This document shows, in pieces, positions 32,115 to 41,537 of a DNA stretch of 51,433 nucleotides (positions within the stretch are counted from its first letter, which is position 1; every line of letters begins with the position of its first letter). The DNA comes from Candidatus Omnitrophota bacterium (GTDB lineage: Bacteria > Omnitrophota > Gorgyraeia > Zapsychrales > JANLHA01): assembly GCA_029560465.1 (NCBI GenBank), contig JAKQKX010000020.1:1-51433 (forward strand). Reading direction: 5' to 3'. A program made the position numbers and the translations under genes. A model generated the notes under the pieces. That model was not told where the DNA came from. It did no database searches and was given only the letters and a program-made list of their open reading frames with translations.

Positions 32115-33217
32115 CAAAGCGCCCTCACCAAAATCCGTATAATCCGCTTCGAAGCCTTGCCGTCCCATAAAGCCGGGATAGTCCCGGCACGGGATTTCTC
32201 CCGGAGGATCTGCCGGACAAGCCCCGGCACACGATCAATCTTATCCCCAATAAGAAGATTGGTCCCCTCCCGCAGCGTCACCGGCCGTTCCGTGCTGGAC
32301 CGCAAGGTTAAACAGGGGACGCGCATAAACGTCGTTTCCTCCTGAATGCCGCCGCTGTCCGTTAAAACGAATTTCGCCCCCCGGCACAAAGACAAAAACT
32401 CAAGGTACCCTAATGGATCAAGGCAATGCATCTGCGGGGGAAGCTGGATACGGAACGCCTCAATATTCTTACGGGTCCGCGGGTGTGCCGGAAAAATAAC
32501 AGGGATCTGTTGGGTCACATCCGCGATCATCGCTATCAGGCGCTTCAATTGTTGTTTATGATCAACATTCACAGGGCGGTGCAGGGTGAGCACGCCATAC
32601 CTTTTCAGGGATTCCGTCAGCGGGGCGCTCGCCCAAGACCGTTTGTCCGCATCATGAAGTTTTTTAAGTCCGGTGATAAGGCTGTCAATCATCGTGTTGC
32701 CGACAAAATGAATTGTATTCGCCGCGTGCCCTTCCTTCCGGAGATTGTCCACCCCGCTTGGCTCCGTCACAAAAAGGAAATCCGAGATGCTGTCCGTGAC
32801 GATGCGGTTCACTTCCTCCGGCATGGCCCGGTCAAAACTTCTTAAGCCCGCCTCGACATGCGCGACCGGGATATTCAATTTTTTCGCGGCCAGGCACGCG
32901 GCCACCGTGGAGTTGACGTCCCCGACCACCACCACGATCGCGGGTTTTTCTTTCCGGCAAACGTTTTCAAAGGCGGTCATGACCTTCGCGGTCTGTTCGG
33001 CATGAGAGCCGGATCCGACCCCCAGGCAATACTGCGGGGCGGGGATGTCCAGATCCTGAAAGAACCGGTCTGACATCGCCTGGTCATAATGCTGGCCGGA
33101 GTGGACCAAGACCGATCGGACCGCCGGCTGCCGGCGGCATTCTTTAAGCAAGCAGGCGATTTTCATAAAATTCGGCCTGGCTCCGGCGACAAAAATAATC
33201 CTCTTTTTCGTTCTCAT
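32114..33217 (-). CDS. wecB: UDP-N-acetylglucosamine 2-epimerase (non-hydrolysing)
   Basis: 367 residues. Interconverts UDP-GlcNAc and UDP-ManNAc. GT-B fold motifs are VAGARPNFMKIA at the N-terminus, LVHSGQHYDQAMS, VVGDVNSTVAAC, VAHVEAGLRSFDRAMPEEVNR, TLHRPVNVD and LTDSGGIQEET. The catalytic Asp, Glu and His positions are therefore kept. The start lies three bases after the upstream stop. A UDP-ManNAc dehydrogenase (wecC) is not in the window, so the sugar is probably used as ManNAc unless that gene is elsewhere. Confidence 0.96.
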   Translation of the reverse strand: MRTKKRIIFVAGARPNFMKIACLLKECRRQPAVRSVLVHSGQHYDQAMSDRFFQDLDIPAPQYCLGVGSGSHAEQTAKVMTAFENVCRKEKPAIVVVVGDVNSTVAACLAAKKLNIPVAHVEAGLRSFDRAMPEEVNRIVTDSISDFLFVTEPSGVDNLRKEGHAANTIHFVGNTMIDSLITGLKKLHDADKRSWASAPLTESLKRYGVLTLHRPVNVDHKQQLKRLIAMIADVTQQIPVIFPAHPRTRKNIEAFRIQLPPQMHCLDPLGYLEFLSLCRGAKFVLTDSGGIQEETTFMRVPCLTLRSSTERPVTLREGTNLLIGDKIDRVPGLVRQILREKSRAGTIPALWDGKASKRIIRILVRAL

Positions 33218-33220
33218 AAC

Positions 33221-34414
33221 TTACTGCCCTTCGCCCTTCCGTGACGCCGTCCCGGCCGTCTTCAAATAAAAGAGATAATAACTCAACGCAAAAAACATCC
33301 AGGCCTGCGACCAGCGCATATAGGGGATCGTTATGCGGTAAAACCGTTGCCGCTGATAACAAAAAAACCCTCTGGACGTTTGCATGTGGCGGATCGTCCA
33401 GCTCAGGACGTTTTCGATCAAAGTGGCGCGCTCTTTCATCAGGCCGGCGGTAACCGCCAGCGCAACGAGACTGGCGGTGGCGTGCACATCCACCGGATAA
33501 ATTTTGTTATTATAATACTTTGGGACGCCTTCCGGAGTAAAAAAATGCTCCCAATAATAATCCAGGCCCGCTTTAAAATTCTTTTGGAAACCAGAGTCGT
33601 GGCTCCACAGCTGGTACCGGTACAGCGCTTCAAGATTATAGGCCGTATGAAAACTGTCTACCCAGCGCTGGTTCGGCCGCGTCCCGTAGAACCAACTTCC
33701 ATCCAGATTTTGAAGCCGGCAGCAAAAAGCCACGGAACTCCGGGCATCCTCAAGAAGCTCCGGGTCTTTTCTAAAAAGTGAAACCCGCGCCAGGAACGCG
33801 GACGCGAGCAAAGACGCGTTGATAATCTGCGAACGGTCCAAAGGCGTGTATGAAAAACAAACATTCCCGGCGTCATCCACACTGCGCTTCAGGTCGCTTT
33901 TGATAAAGTCCGCGACCGACAGCGCGGTCTCCCGAATCTCCTCCTCTCCGGTCTGTTCATAGGCATCCAGCAACGCGTGCCCGGAAAAGGTCGAAACGAT
34001 CACATTGGGAGTCCCTTTCGGCACAAAGAAAGCGCGCGACTGCCAGTCAAAAGGATAGCCCCAGCAGGCCCCCGCATACCCCGGCGACTGATGGTCCTTT
34101 AAAAGACGCGTCAGGGTCTTCATAAACCCGAGGGCGGATTGATCGGCAAACGCACGGTACAAATACGTGTACCCGCTCAAGAATAAAGCCAACCCTTTGG
34201 GATTATAATTTTTTGTAATCCGCAAAAACGAACGGAGGTTCACCGGGGACCGCTTGAAGAATTGCAGCCAAACGATCCGGGCCCAAGCGTACTCCTTTAA
34301 AAACGTACGCTGAAAAAGCCGTGAGCTCAAACCGTCAAAAGGGTCCCAGCCTTTAAAGTCTTCCTTCTCGCAGAAATCCCTTAAATGGGTTAATGAATCA
34401 AGGATATAGTTCAT
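33221..34414 (-). CDS. VpsJ-like polysaccharide biosynthesis protein (alpha/alpha-barrel)
   Basis: 397 residues, no signal peptide or membrane segment. The sequence is a series of paired helices with aromatic and His/Asp-rich turns (SGHALLDAYEQTGEE, NLDGSWFYG, WVDSFHTAYNLEALYRY, VDVHATASLVALAV), as in alpha/alpha-toroid proteins of exopolysaccharide loci. Relatives are annotated as VpsJ or, misleadingly, as delta-aminolevulinic acid dehydratase. The barrel resembles glycoside hydrolases, lyases and epimerases, so it may act on or bind the nascent glycan; this is inference. The ATG lies 17 nt inside the upstream bi-domain gene. Confidence 0.78.
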   Translation of the reverse strand: MNYILDSLTHLRDFCEKEDFKGWDPFDGLSSRLFQRTFLKEYAWARIVWLQFFKRSPVNLRSFLRITKNYNPKGLALFLSGYTYLYRAFADQSALGFMKTLTRLLKDHQSPGYAGACWGYPFDWQSRAFFVPKGTPNVIVSTFSGHALLDAYEQTGEEEIRETALSVADFIKSDLKRSVDDAGNVCFSYTPLDRSQIINASLLASAFLARVSLFRKDPELLEDARSSVAFCCRLQNLDGSWFYGTRPNQRWVDSFHTAYNLEALYRYQLWSHDSGFQKNFKAGLDYYWEHFFTPEGVPKYYNNKIYPVDVHATASLVALAVTAGLMKERATLIENVLSWTIRHMQTSRGFFCYQRQRFYRITIPYMRWSQAWMFFALSYYLFYLKTAGTASRKGEGQ

Positions 34415-36554
34415 GAAGATCGATATCTTGGGGAGACCGGGTTTCTATGCTTTTCAAAATTTTAAATGTCGTTAACGAAACAAGCAGAATGTCGTCAAAC
34501 GGAATCGGGCATCCTGCGCCGCTGTGGAGCGCGTCAATAAACGCATGGACCTCTTCCTTGTGCCCCTTTCCAGGGCGGCGGACCGTTTCTTCCTGCCCCT
34601 GGATGTACCCTGTCCCCTGGCGGAAATCCTGAATCACAAAACTGCTGCCGGCCGAAAATATTTCATAGCGTTCTTTCGGCATCCGCACAGAACCCATGGC
34701 CGTATATAAAATATGGCCTATTGAGCCGTTTTTAAATTCCAGTTGAATAAGAAGGTTATCCTCCAGCCGCCATTTGCCGCCTTTCGGGGTGATCCCCGAC
34801 GCCATGACCCGGGCCGGCTGGGACCCTGACCAGTAAAGCATCAGGTCCACGAAATGGCATATCTCTCCCAGCACGCGCCCGCCCCCGACGTCCGGGAGCT
34901 GAACCCAGGAATCCGCGGGGACATACCCGGCGTTAACCCGGATGTTCATCATGACCGGGCAATCCTGCGGATTAAGATGATTTTTCACCCAGACGCTTAA
35001 CGGCGCAAAGCGCCGGTTATACCCGACCATCAGGCCCCCACCCTCACGGCCCAAAGCGGCTGTTGTTTTCAAATCCTCCATCGTCAGGCATAACGGCTTT
35101 TCAACAAAGACCCGCTTCCCCGCCTTCAGGCAGGCGTTGGCATAAAAACCGTGCGTGTTGTGGCGGGTCGCGATAAAAACAGTGTTCACGGCTTCAGACG
35201 TGACGATGGCTTCCGGGTCAGTGGACGCGGTATTAAATCCGAACTTCTCCGCCACGCTCCTGGCGGAAATCCCTTTCGTGGTGACGACAGTGTCCAGGGA
35301 AACATCCAAACCTTTCAAGGCCGGGAGCAGATACCCCTGGGCAAAACTGCCCGCCCCGATAAAACCGATATTCACCGCCTTAACCGGGGAGAGCCGAACG
35401 GAAACCGAGCGCGGGGCCAAAGCCTCCGGGAGGCTCCCGTACGTTAACAGGATCCCGATATACGGCTCCCTCTTGGTCATCATCAACTCATAAGCGCTTA
35501 ACGCGTCGCTAAAATCAAACACGTGCGTTATCAGCGGCTCGACCTTCACCATGCCGTGGGCCATCATCTGCAAGAAGACACCCATATTCCGGTTCTCGGT
35601 AAAACGCACGTACGGATACGGATAATCCTGCCCGCCCTCTTCATAATGCGGATCGTACCGGCCCGGCCCGTATGACGTGGCCATCTTGAGTTCAAGCTCC
35701 TTCTTATAAAAATGGGGTTCCCGGGGCACGGCCACAGGCACATCCCCGACAATAACAAGGACCCCTTTCTTACGCAAGATTTCCGTCGCCAGGAGAACCG
35801 GGTCATTGTCCGCACAGGACGCGGTGATGAGCACCTTGTCAAAACCGTGCGGCCCGGCGAATGAGTCGACCGCGCGCGCGAGCCCCGGAGACATCCGGGT
35901 CTCCGCCGCGTGTATTCCCATCTCCTTCGCCTTGGTGACCGTATAGCCAGACACATCGATCCCAAAAACAAAACAGCCGTTGGCCCTCAAAATCTGGGCG
36001 GTGAGTTGCCCGATCAGCCCCAGCCCGATCACGCAGACATTTTCCCCTATTTTAACGTCTGCCTGGCGCACCCCCTGAAGCGCGATCGCGCCGACGGTGG
36101 TAAAACACGCTTCCCGGGGGGAAACCCCCTCCGGGACTTTAACGGCAAGGTTCCGGGGCACGCAAACGACCTCGGCGTGCGAGGCGTAATCCTGGCCGGC
36201 GCAGGCCACCAGGTCCCCGGGATGGAACCGGCCCTCCTCACCGGACTCAAGAACGACTCCGCAGCTGCTGTATCCCAGCGCCTTGGGCCAGTCCAGTTTA
36301 TTCTTCACTTTATGAATCGTCGACAGCAACCCTTCCTTGCGGATATTGTCCATAACCTGTTTGACGAGGTCCGGCCTTTTCTTCGCCTTGCCCAGCAACG
36401 ACAACTTCCCGGTATGAACCGTTGAGCGCTCCGTCCCGGCGCTGATCAAAGACATCCTATTTTGCACCAGCACCGCCGCGGGCAGAAGGGCCGGGGCCGG
36501 CACCTCCTGCAGGCTCAAATCGCCGGTTTTTAAATTCTGCACCAGTTGTTTCAT
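34398..36554 (-). CDS. bi-domain oxidoreductase: zinc-type alcohol dehydrogenase fused to Gfo/Idh/MocA
   Basis: 718 residues from ATG 36554, which overlaps the asnB stop (ATGA). Residues about 1-370 are a medium-chain alcohol-dehydrogenase-like domain (SLISAGTERSTVHTGK, DLVACAGQDYASHAEVV, the Rossmann motif VCVIGLGLIGQLTAQI). Residues about 385-700 are a Gfo/Idh/MocA oxidoreductase with IGFIGAGSFAQGYLLPAL, VFVEKPLCLTMEDL (conserved EKP) and GYNRRFAP. Such fusions recur in capsule/exopolysaccharide loci beside asparagine-synthase-like and heparinase-like genes. A two-step oxidation or epimerisation of a sugar is plausible; the substrate is unknown. Confidence 0.9.
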   Translation of the reverse strand: MKQLVQNLKTGDLSLQEVPAPALLPAAVLVQNRMSLISAGTERSTVHTGKLSLLGKAKKRPDLVKQVMDNIRKEGLLSTIHKVKNKLDWPKALGYSSCGVVLESGEEGRFHPGDLVACAGQDYASHAEVVCVPRNLAVKVPEGVSPREACFTTVGAIALQGVRQADVKIGENVCVIGLGLIGQLTAQILRANGCFVFGIDVSGYTVTKAKEMGIHAAETRMSPGLARAVDSFAGPHGFDKVLITASCADNDPVLLATEILRKKGVLVIVGDVPVAVPREPHFYKKELELKMATSYGPGRYDPHYEEGGQDYPYPYVRFTENRNMGVFLQMMAHGMVKVEPLITHVFDFSDALSAYELMMTKREPYIGILLTYGSLPEALAPRSVSVRLSPVKAVNIGFIGAGSFAQGYLLPALKGLDVSLDTVVTTKGISARSVAEKFGFNTASTDPEAIVTSEAVNTVFIATRHNTHGFYANACLKAGKRVFVEKPLCLTMEDLKTTAALGREGGGLMVGYNRRFAPLSVWVKNHLNPQDCPVMMNIRVNAGYVPADSWVQLPDVGGGRVLGEICHFVDLMLYWSGSQPARVMASGITPKGGKWRLEDNLLIQLEFKNGSIGHILYTAMGSVRMPKERYEIFSAGSSFVIQDFRQGTGYIQGQEETVRRPGKGHKEEVHAFIDALHSGAGCPIPFDDILLVSLTTFKILKSIETRSPQDIDLHELYP

Positions 36555-38452
36555 GTATCCAAGAACCTCCTCATCCATAATTCACAGGTCAGGAACTGAT
36601 AAATCCGGTAAGCGTAATCCTCCCGGCCCGAGCGGTCAGCATCGATCACCGCGCGCACCATCTCCGGGTTGAAAATTCCGCGCTTTTTTATATTACCATA
36701 AGATAGGACATCGTCCACTAATTCACGCAAATCCCTGGCCATCCACGCGCGCAGGGGCATTCCGAAAGACGCTTTCGGGCGGTATACAATCCGTTTCGGC
36801 AACACCTCTTCCGCCGCTTTCTTTAATAGATACTTCGCCGTGCGGTTTTTGATCTTGAACCGGCCCGGCAGGGCCATCGCCCACTCGACAACGGTTTTGT
36901 CAATGAAAGGGACCCGCACTTCCACGGAAGCCGCCATAGACGCCCGGTCCGTGTACGTCAAATTCAGGCCGGTCATGAACATATGGATATCCGTAAAACA
37001 CATCCGGTTAATATCATCCAGGTCCGGGTTTTGGTGAAACAGCGCGTCGTGCTGTTCCAAGAGAGCGTCGACATCGGGATCAAACTGCCGGTTAAAGACA
37101 TTGTACAATTCCGTCCGGTCGTAATAGGAATAACTCCGCATGTACGCCTCTCCGAATGGCATATCCGCGAAAGAGAAGAAACGTTTGGCCCAGCGGACCG
37201 GCCTTAATCCCAGGCGGCCCATCCGCACCGGCAGACCCGCCAGGGCGCCGGCACACCCCGCTTTCACTCCGGACGGCCAACGGCGGATCGTCTGACTCAA
37301 AAGCGTGGCGTAATGGCGGCGATACCCTGCGAACAGCTCATCCGCGCCCATGCCCGAAAGCAGCACTTTGAGGCCCCGTTGGCGGGCGCATTGGCAGATC
37401 AGATAAGTGTTGATGGCCGCCGGGTCCCCGATGGGCTCATCCAGGATCGCGACCATGTCCTGAAGAGAATCCACCACCGAAGGGTTGACCGGAATATCCG
37501 TGTGACGGACCCCCAAAACCCGGGCGATATCACCCGCGAAAACATTATCGGCCGGCATGCGTTCAATCCGCTGGTCCCGGCGGGACACGGTGATCGTAAA
37601 GGTAGACAGGTCCGGGTTGCATTTTTTTGCCAGCGCCGTGATATACGACGAATCGAGCCCCCCGCTCAAAAAAGCCCCCACCGGGACGTCCGCGACAAGA
37701 TGCTTTTCAACGCTCTCCCGCATGACCCGGCGCAAATCTTCAACCAGGGCTTCTTCCGGCAGAACATCAGCGGCCCGCCCGGGCAATTCCCAGTAGCGGT
37801 GCTGGCTTAACAAAATGTCATCCCCGGCAAACCGGACTTTCAAAAAATGCGCCGGAGGGACCTTATGCACGCCCTTAAATATAGATTCGTTTCCCGATGG
37901 CCAGAGATAATTCAGGCAGGACACCAGAACCGCCGGGTTGACCGATTTCCTGAACCCGGGAAGCCCCAGAAATGATTTTAATTCCGACGAAAAAACAAAC
38001 CCGCCCGGATTCCCTTGGGAATAAAAAATCGGTTTGATCCCAAAGTAATCCCGGACCAGATAAAGCTCCCGGGCCTTCCGGTCAAACAGCCCGAAAGCGA
38101 ACATCCCCCGCAGCATGGTGAAACTTTTTTCCCGGTAACACCGGAACAATTCGAGCACCACCTCGGTATCGGAATGCGTCTGAAACCGGCCCCCCCGCCG
38201 CTCAAGCGCGGACCGCAATGCGCGATAATTATAAACCTCCCCGTTATAAACGAGGACCAGCCCATCCTTCTCCATGGGTTGATTCGCGCTCTCGGAAAGA
38301 TCAATGATCGACAGCCGCCGGTGGCCCAGAGCCAGACGTCCGTCCTGCCAGACCCCCTCCGCGTCCGGCCCCCGGTGCCGCAGGTCCTGGTTCATGGCCC
38401 TGACGCGCGCCGCGGCGTCAGGAAGGCCGAATATTCCGTTTATCCCGCACAT
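36551..38452 (-). CDS. asnB: asparagine synthase-type glutamine amidotransferase
   Basis: 633 residues. The N-terminal glutaminase domain starts MCGINGIFG with the catalytic Cys2 and has HRGPDAEG, RLSIIDLSE and YNGEVYNY. RDYFGIKPIFYS links to the synthetase domain with PP-loop FLSGGLDSS near residue 261 and LLSGMGADELFAGYRRH. Both half-sites look functional. In polysaccharide loci such enzymes often amidate uronic acids or modify sugars rather than make free asparagine, and the coupled oxidoreductase and epimerase support that. The start lies 13 nt inside the upstream glycosyltransferase gene. Confidence 0.94.
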   Translation of the reverse strand: MCGINGIFGLPDAAARVRAMNQDLRHRGPDAEGVWQDGRLALGHRRLSIIDLSESANQPMEKDGLVLVYNGEVYNYRALRSALERRGGRFQTHSDTEVVLELFRCYREKSFTMLRGMFAFGLFDRKARELYLVRDYFGIKPIFYSQGNPGGFVFSSELKSFLGLPGFRKSVNPAVLVSCLNYLWPSGNESIFKGVHKVPPAHFLKVRFAGDDILLSQHRYWELPGRAADVLPEEALVEDLRRVMRESVEKHLVADVPVGAFLSGGLDSSYITALAKKCNPDLSTFTITVSRRDQRIERMPADNVFAGDIARVLGVRHTDIPVNPSVVDSLQDMVAILDEPIGDPAAINTYLICQCARQRGLKVLLSGMGADELFAGYRRHYATLLSQTIRRWPSGVKAGCAGALAGLPVRMGRLGLRPVRWAKRFFSFADMPFGEAYMRSYSYYDRTELYNVFNRQFDPDVDALLEQHDALFHQNPDLDDINRMCFTDIHMFMTGLNLTYTDRASMAASVEVRVPFIDKTVVEWAMALPGRFKIKNRTAKYLLKKAAEEVLPKRIVYRPKASFGMPLRAWMARDLRELVDDVLSYGNIKKRGIFNPEMVRAVIDADRSGREDYAYRIYQFLTCELWMRRFLDT

Positions 38453-39582
38453 GAGCCCTCCACGACGGCAGCGTTTGCGTTCGTTAATGATTTTAAAAGC
38501 TGCCGCAAACGGCTTTCAAAAACCTCAAACGTGTATTCCCGCAAAAACTTGAGCCGGGCCTGATCGCCCATATTCCGCCGCCATTCCGCCTCCCGCATCA
38601 AAAACTCGACCTTGTCCGCCAACGCCACCGCATCGCCGGACGGGATGACAAATCCCGTTTGATTGGCGTCCACAATATCCGGGACCGCCCCTTCAGCGGT
38701 CGTGACCACCGGCAAGCCATACTGCATGGCTTCCAACAAGACCAACGGGAAGGTGTCGTTCTGCGTCGGATAAACAAAAATGTCCGCCGCCTTAAGGACA
38801 GCGGCTTTATCCTCCCCGTCCAAAAAACCCGGAAACGCGACCTCACGCTCCAAGCCCTTCTGCTTCGCCCAAAGGGACAATTGATCCCGGGTGACATCAA
38901 AATCAGCCCCGACGACACAAAGACGAAACGGCAACCCCTTCTCTTTAAGGTTTAAAGCGGCCTCCATAACGGTCCAGACTCCTTTACTCTTGACCAAATT
39001 TCCCAAAAAGAGGATTGTGAAAAGATGAGGGCCTTTCCGCTGTTCCCTGATTTCTTCCCATTCAACCGATCCGCACGTTAAAGCCACCCCGTTAGGGATC
39101 ACAACCACCCGCGAACGGGAAACATAACGCTCGAGATCCGGATAAAGGCTTTCGGACAAGAGGATCACCCGGGCTGACGCGAAACAACATTGATACAAAA
39201 ACCCCCAAAACAAACCCTGCCGGGAACGGATCCCCTTCCCGTGCAGGTGGTACACCATCCGCACCCGGAACGCCTTCACGACAAAAACCAACAACAAATC
39301 TTTTAAGAATCCGATCCCCGTCGGGGTGAGCGTCATGTACACGAGAGAAGGCCGTTTACGCCGTAACATCCCGGCAACTTCCCAGGCCAGGGCCAACGCC
39401 CCGGCGGCCTTGCGCCAGGAAAAACGGCTGATCTCTTTCATCCGGGATGACGTGTTGATCGGCAAGACATCACAATCAAATTCGGCCTGAATGGCAGGGC
39501 TGGCCAGGAGGGCTTCGTTCACCACCGATGGCCCGATCCGGGGAGGAGGAAGATGGACCAGAAAAAGAATAGCCGGGTTCAT
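38440..39582 (-). CDS. glycosyltransferase family 4
   Basis: 380 residues, GT-B fold. The N-terminal half has HLPPPRIGPSVVNEALL and VYHLHGKGIRSRQG; the C-terminal Glycos_transf_1 domain has LFLGNLVKSKGVWTVMEAA, VAFPGFLDGEDKAAVL and DTFPLVLLEAMQYGLPVVTT. The first Glu of the usual E-x7-E donor motif is Asp here (D-x7-E). No signal peptide. Start and stop overlap neighbours by 4 and 13 nt. Donor and acceptor are unknown. Confidence 0.92.
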   Translation of the reverse strand: MNPAILFLVHLPPPRIGPSVVNEALLASPAIQAEFDCDVLPINTSSRMKEISRFSWRKAAGALALAWEVAGMLRRKRPSLVYMTLTPTGIGFLKDLLLVFVVKAFRVRMVYHLHGKGIRSRQGLFWGFLYQCCFASARVILLSESLYPDLERYVSRSRVVVIPNGVALTCGSVEWEEIREQRKGPHLFTILFLGNLVKSKGVWTVMEAALNLKEKGLPFRLCVVGADFDVTRDQLSLWAKQKGLEREVAFPGFLDGEDKAAVLKAADIFVYPTQNDTFPLVLLEAMQYGLPVVTTAEGAVPDIVDANQTGFVIPSGDAVALADKVEFLMREAEWRRNMGDQARLKFLREYTFEVFESRLRQLLKSLTNANAAVVEGSCAG

Positions 39583-41537
39583 CGCGCCCTGCCGGGTTGA
39601 TCCGGCGGCCGCATCCTAGGAGGATGAAGCATAATCGACCATAATCCTGACAGGTTGCCCGCCAACCGGTCAAAATAAATCCGTTTCTTCCGCGACAGCG
39701 CCATATAAAGGTTCTCCAGCATCTGCCCGGAAGAAGACCACAAGAAAAGGATTTTAGAAAATTCCCTGAATTTTGTGACGATGTAAAAACGGTTCACAAT
39801 CTGCATCTTCCCGAAAAGGACGTGATCATTGCCTTCCGTGTAATCCTTAATATGCTGCACCCGGGCCTCCGCGATGACCGCCAGCTTGTACGCTTTGCCC
39901 ACGTTATAACTAAAATCCAGGTCCTCTCCGTACCCATAGCCCTCAAACCATTCATCGAACCGGTAATGCCTGAAAATCTCCCGGCGCCAGACCGTCGCCC
40001 CCCCGAAAATCCAGTCTGTGAAAATGCTGTCATCCACGGGAGACAGCATGGCCCCGTAACCGGAACGCATGATCCGGCCCTTGGCCTCGCTTCCGGTCAA
40101 AAAAATTTTTTTCATAAAAGAGGTTTTTCTTTTCTCCACATTGGTAATATTAAACGCGGCGCCCCCCACCTCTTCACCATTTTCTTCCCAAAACCGCAGC
40201 ATGTTCTCCAGAGCACCCTCTTCCAAAATGATATCATCATCAAAAAAACAGACCAAATCAATATCAGCCGCAACATGATCAAGCCCCTGATTCTTTTGTT
40301 TGGTCAGGCAGGGATAGGAAGCCCGGACATAGTCAATTGACAGCTGGGAAAATTTTTCCAAAAGATCTTTCACGGGGACTTTCCCTCCGTCCACAATAAT
40401 AATCTGGGCGATCCTGCCCCGCTGGGGGATCGTGCTTTCCAGGAAACGCGCGAGCACGCGGCGCCGGTCCGCGGTTGGAATGATCAGGGCCAGGCGCTGA
40501 TGGGCGGGCTTGCGGCCATTATAATGCAGACACACCGCCAGAGACGGCGGTTTCGGGTTCAGATAAAATATGCGGGACGCCACCAGCCGCAGTTTAAAAT
40601 ACGGGGTGAAGCGGGAAGGGTATTCATGAAAAATCAACGCTAAAAAGAAACAAACCCAAGTCCTTAAGTTCAGCGGAAAAACCCGTAAAGACTGCAGGAA
40701 TTCCCGGGCAGCCAGCTGATAATTATTCTGCTGCCAGTGCCGCATCGCCTGTTGGCTGATGGACTGGGACTGAAATTTCCGGTCATACCAGAACGCGTAA
40801 CGCTGCAACTTGGCTTTCACCAAGGACAGATCGCCCGGCTTGATACGGACCTTTTTACGGTGAATCTGATTGGCGATCCAGAAATACTGCAATTGTTCGA
40901 TGGAACGCTCCGAGCTGATCCGCCCCCAGCGGTAGTCCAGCAAAATTTCCTCCACCACCCCGACGCGGCCTTTCTGCTGAAGACGCAGCCAGCAATCGTA
41001 ATCCTGGCTCACCGGGAAATCCGGGGAATACCCGCCGATATTTTTCAACGCGTCCATGCGTCCGCACCAGGCCGAATGGGCGGGCCGGGACCACGGGGAA
41101 TTAAAATAATCCGCCGGGCACGACAAATGAATCGGCTGGCCGTCATTATTGATAATCCGAATCCACGTCCCGACCAAAACCGTTGTCGGATACCGCAGCA
41201 GATATTCAACTTCCTTCATAATCCGATCCGGATAAGCCCGGTCATCGCTGTCCATGCGGGCAAACAACTCTCCCCTGGCCCGCGGGATCAGCGTGTTAAG
41301 CGCCTGGGCCAGCCCCACTCCGGGCCCGCGGTAGACCTTCAGCCTCTTATCCGATTGGGCCTGTTGAAGCAGCCATTCGTAGTTAGCGGAAGAGAGCGAC
41401 CCGTCATCCATAATCAAAAATTCCCAATTCGTATACGTCTGCCGGCAAATGCTCCCCACCGCTTCTTGCAGATACTGGGGGTTTTCATCCCTCGTCGCCA
41501 TCAGGATGCTCACAAAAGGTAACTCTTTTTTAGGCAT
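39579..41537 (-). CDS. tandem GT2 glycosyltransferase (two GT-A domains)
   Basis: 652 residues. Domain 1 (about 8-230) starts FVSILMATRDENPQYLQEAV and has the metal-binding MDSDD at 95-99 and SQDYDCWLRL. A helical linker follows (about 230-340). Domain 2 (about 350-590) starts LALIIPTADRRRVLARFLE and has LVCFFDDDIILEEGA near residue 432 and FEGYGYGEDLDFSYNVG. Both DxD motifs are intact, so two sugars may be added in sequence. The first eight bases overlap the YfhO gene, and the last four overlap the next gene. Confidence 0.92.
   Translation of the reverse strand: MPKKELPFVSILMATRDENPQYLQEAVGSICRQTYTNWEFLIMDDGSLSSANYEWLLQQAQSDKRLKVYRGPGVGLAQALNTLIPRARGELFARMDSDDRAYPDRIMKEVEYLLRYPTTVLVGTWIRIINNDGQPIHLSCPADYFNSPWSRPAHSAWCGRMDALKNIGGYSPDFPVSQDYDCWLRLQQKGRVGVVEEILLDYRWGRISSERSIEQLQYFWIANQIHRKKVRIKPGDLSLVKAKLQRYAFWYDRKFQSQSISQQAMRHWQQNNYQLAAREFLQSLRVFPLNLRTWVCFFLALIFHEYPSRFTPYFKLRLVASRIFYLNPKPPSLAVCLHYNGRKPAHQRLALIIPTADRRRVLARFLESTIPQRGRIAQIIIVDGGKVPVKDLLEKFSQLSIDYVRASYPCLTKQKNQGLDHVAADIDLVCFFDDDIILEEGALENMLRFWEENGEEVGGAAFNITNVEKRKTSFMKKIFLTGSEAKGRIMRSGYGAMLSPVDDSIFTDWIFGGATVWRREIFRHYRFDEWFEGYGYGEDLDFSYNVGKAYKLAVIAEARVQHIKDYTEGNDHVLFGKMQIVNRFYIVTKFREFSKILFLWSSSGQMLENLYMALSRKKRIYFDRLAGNLSGLWSIMLHPPRMRPPDQPGRAR

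Noticed and set aside
40737-41522. Plus-strand open frame (261 codons) opposite the tandem GT2 gene
   Set aside because: Antisense shadow; the minus-strand protein has two complete GT-A domains.
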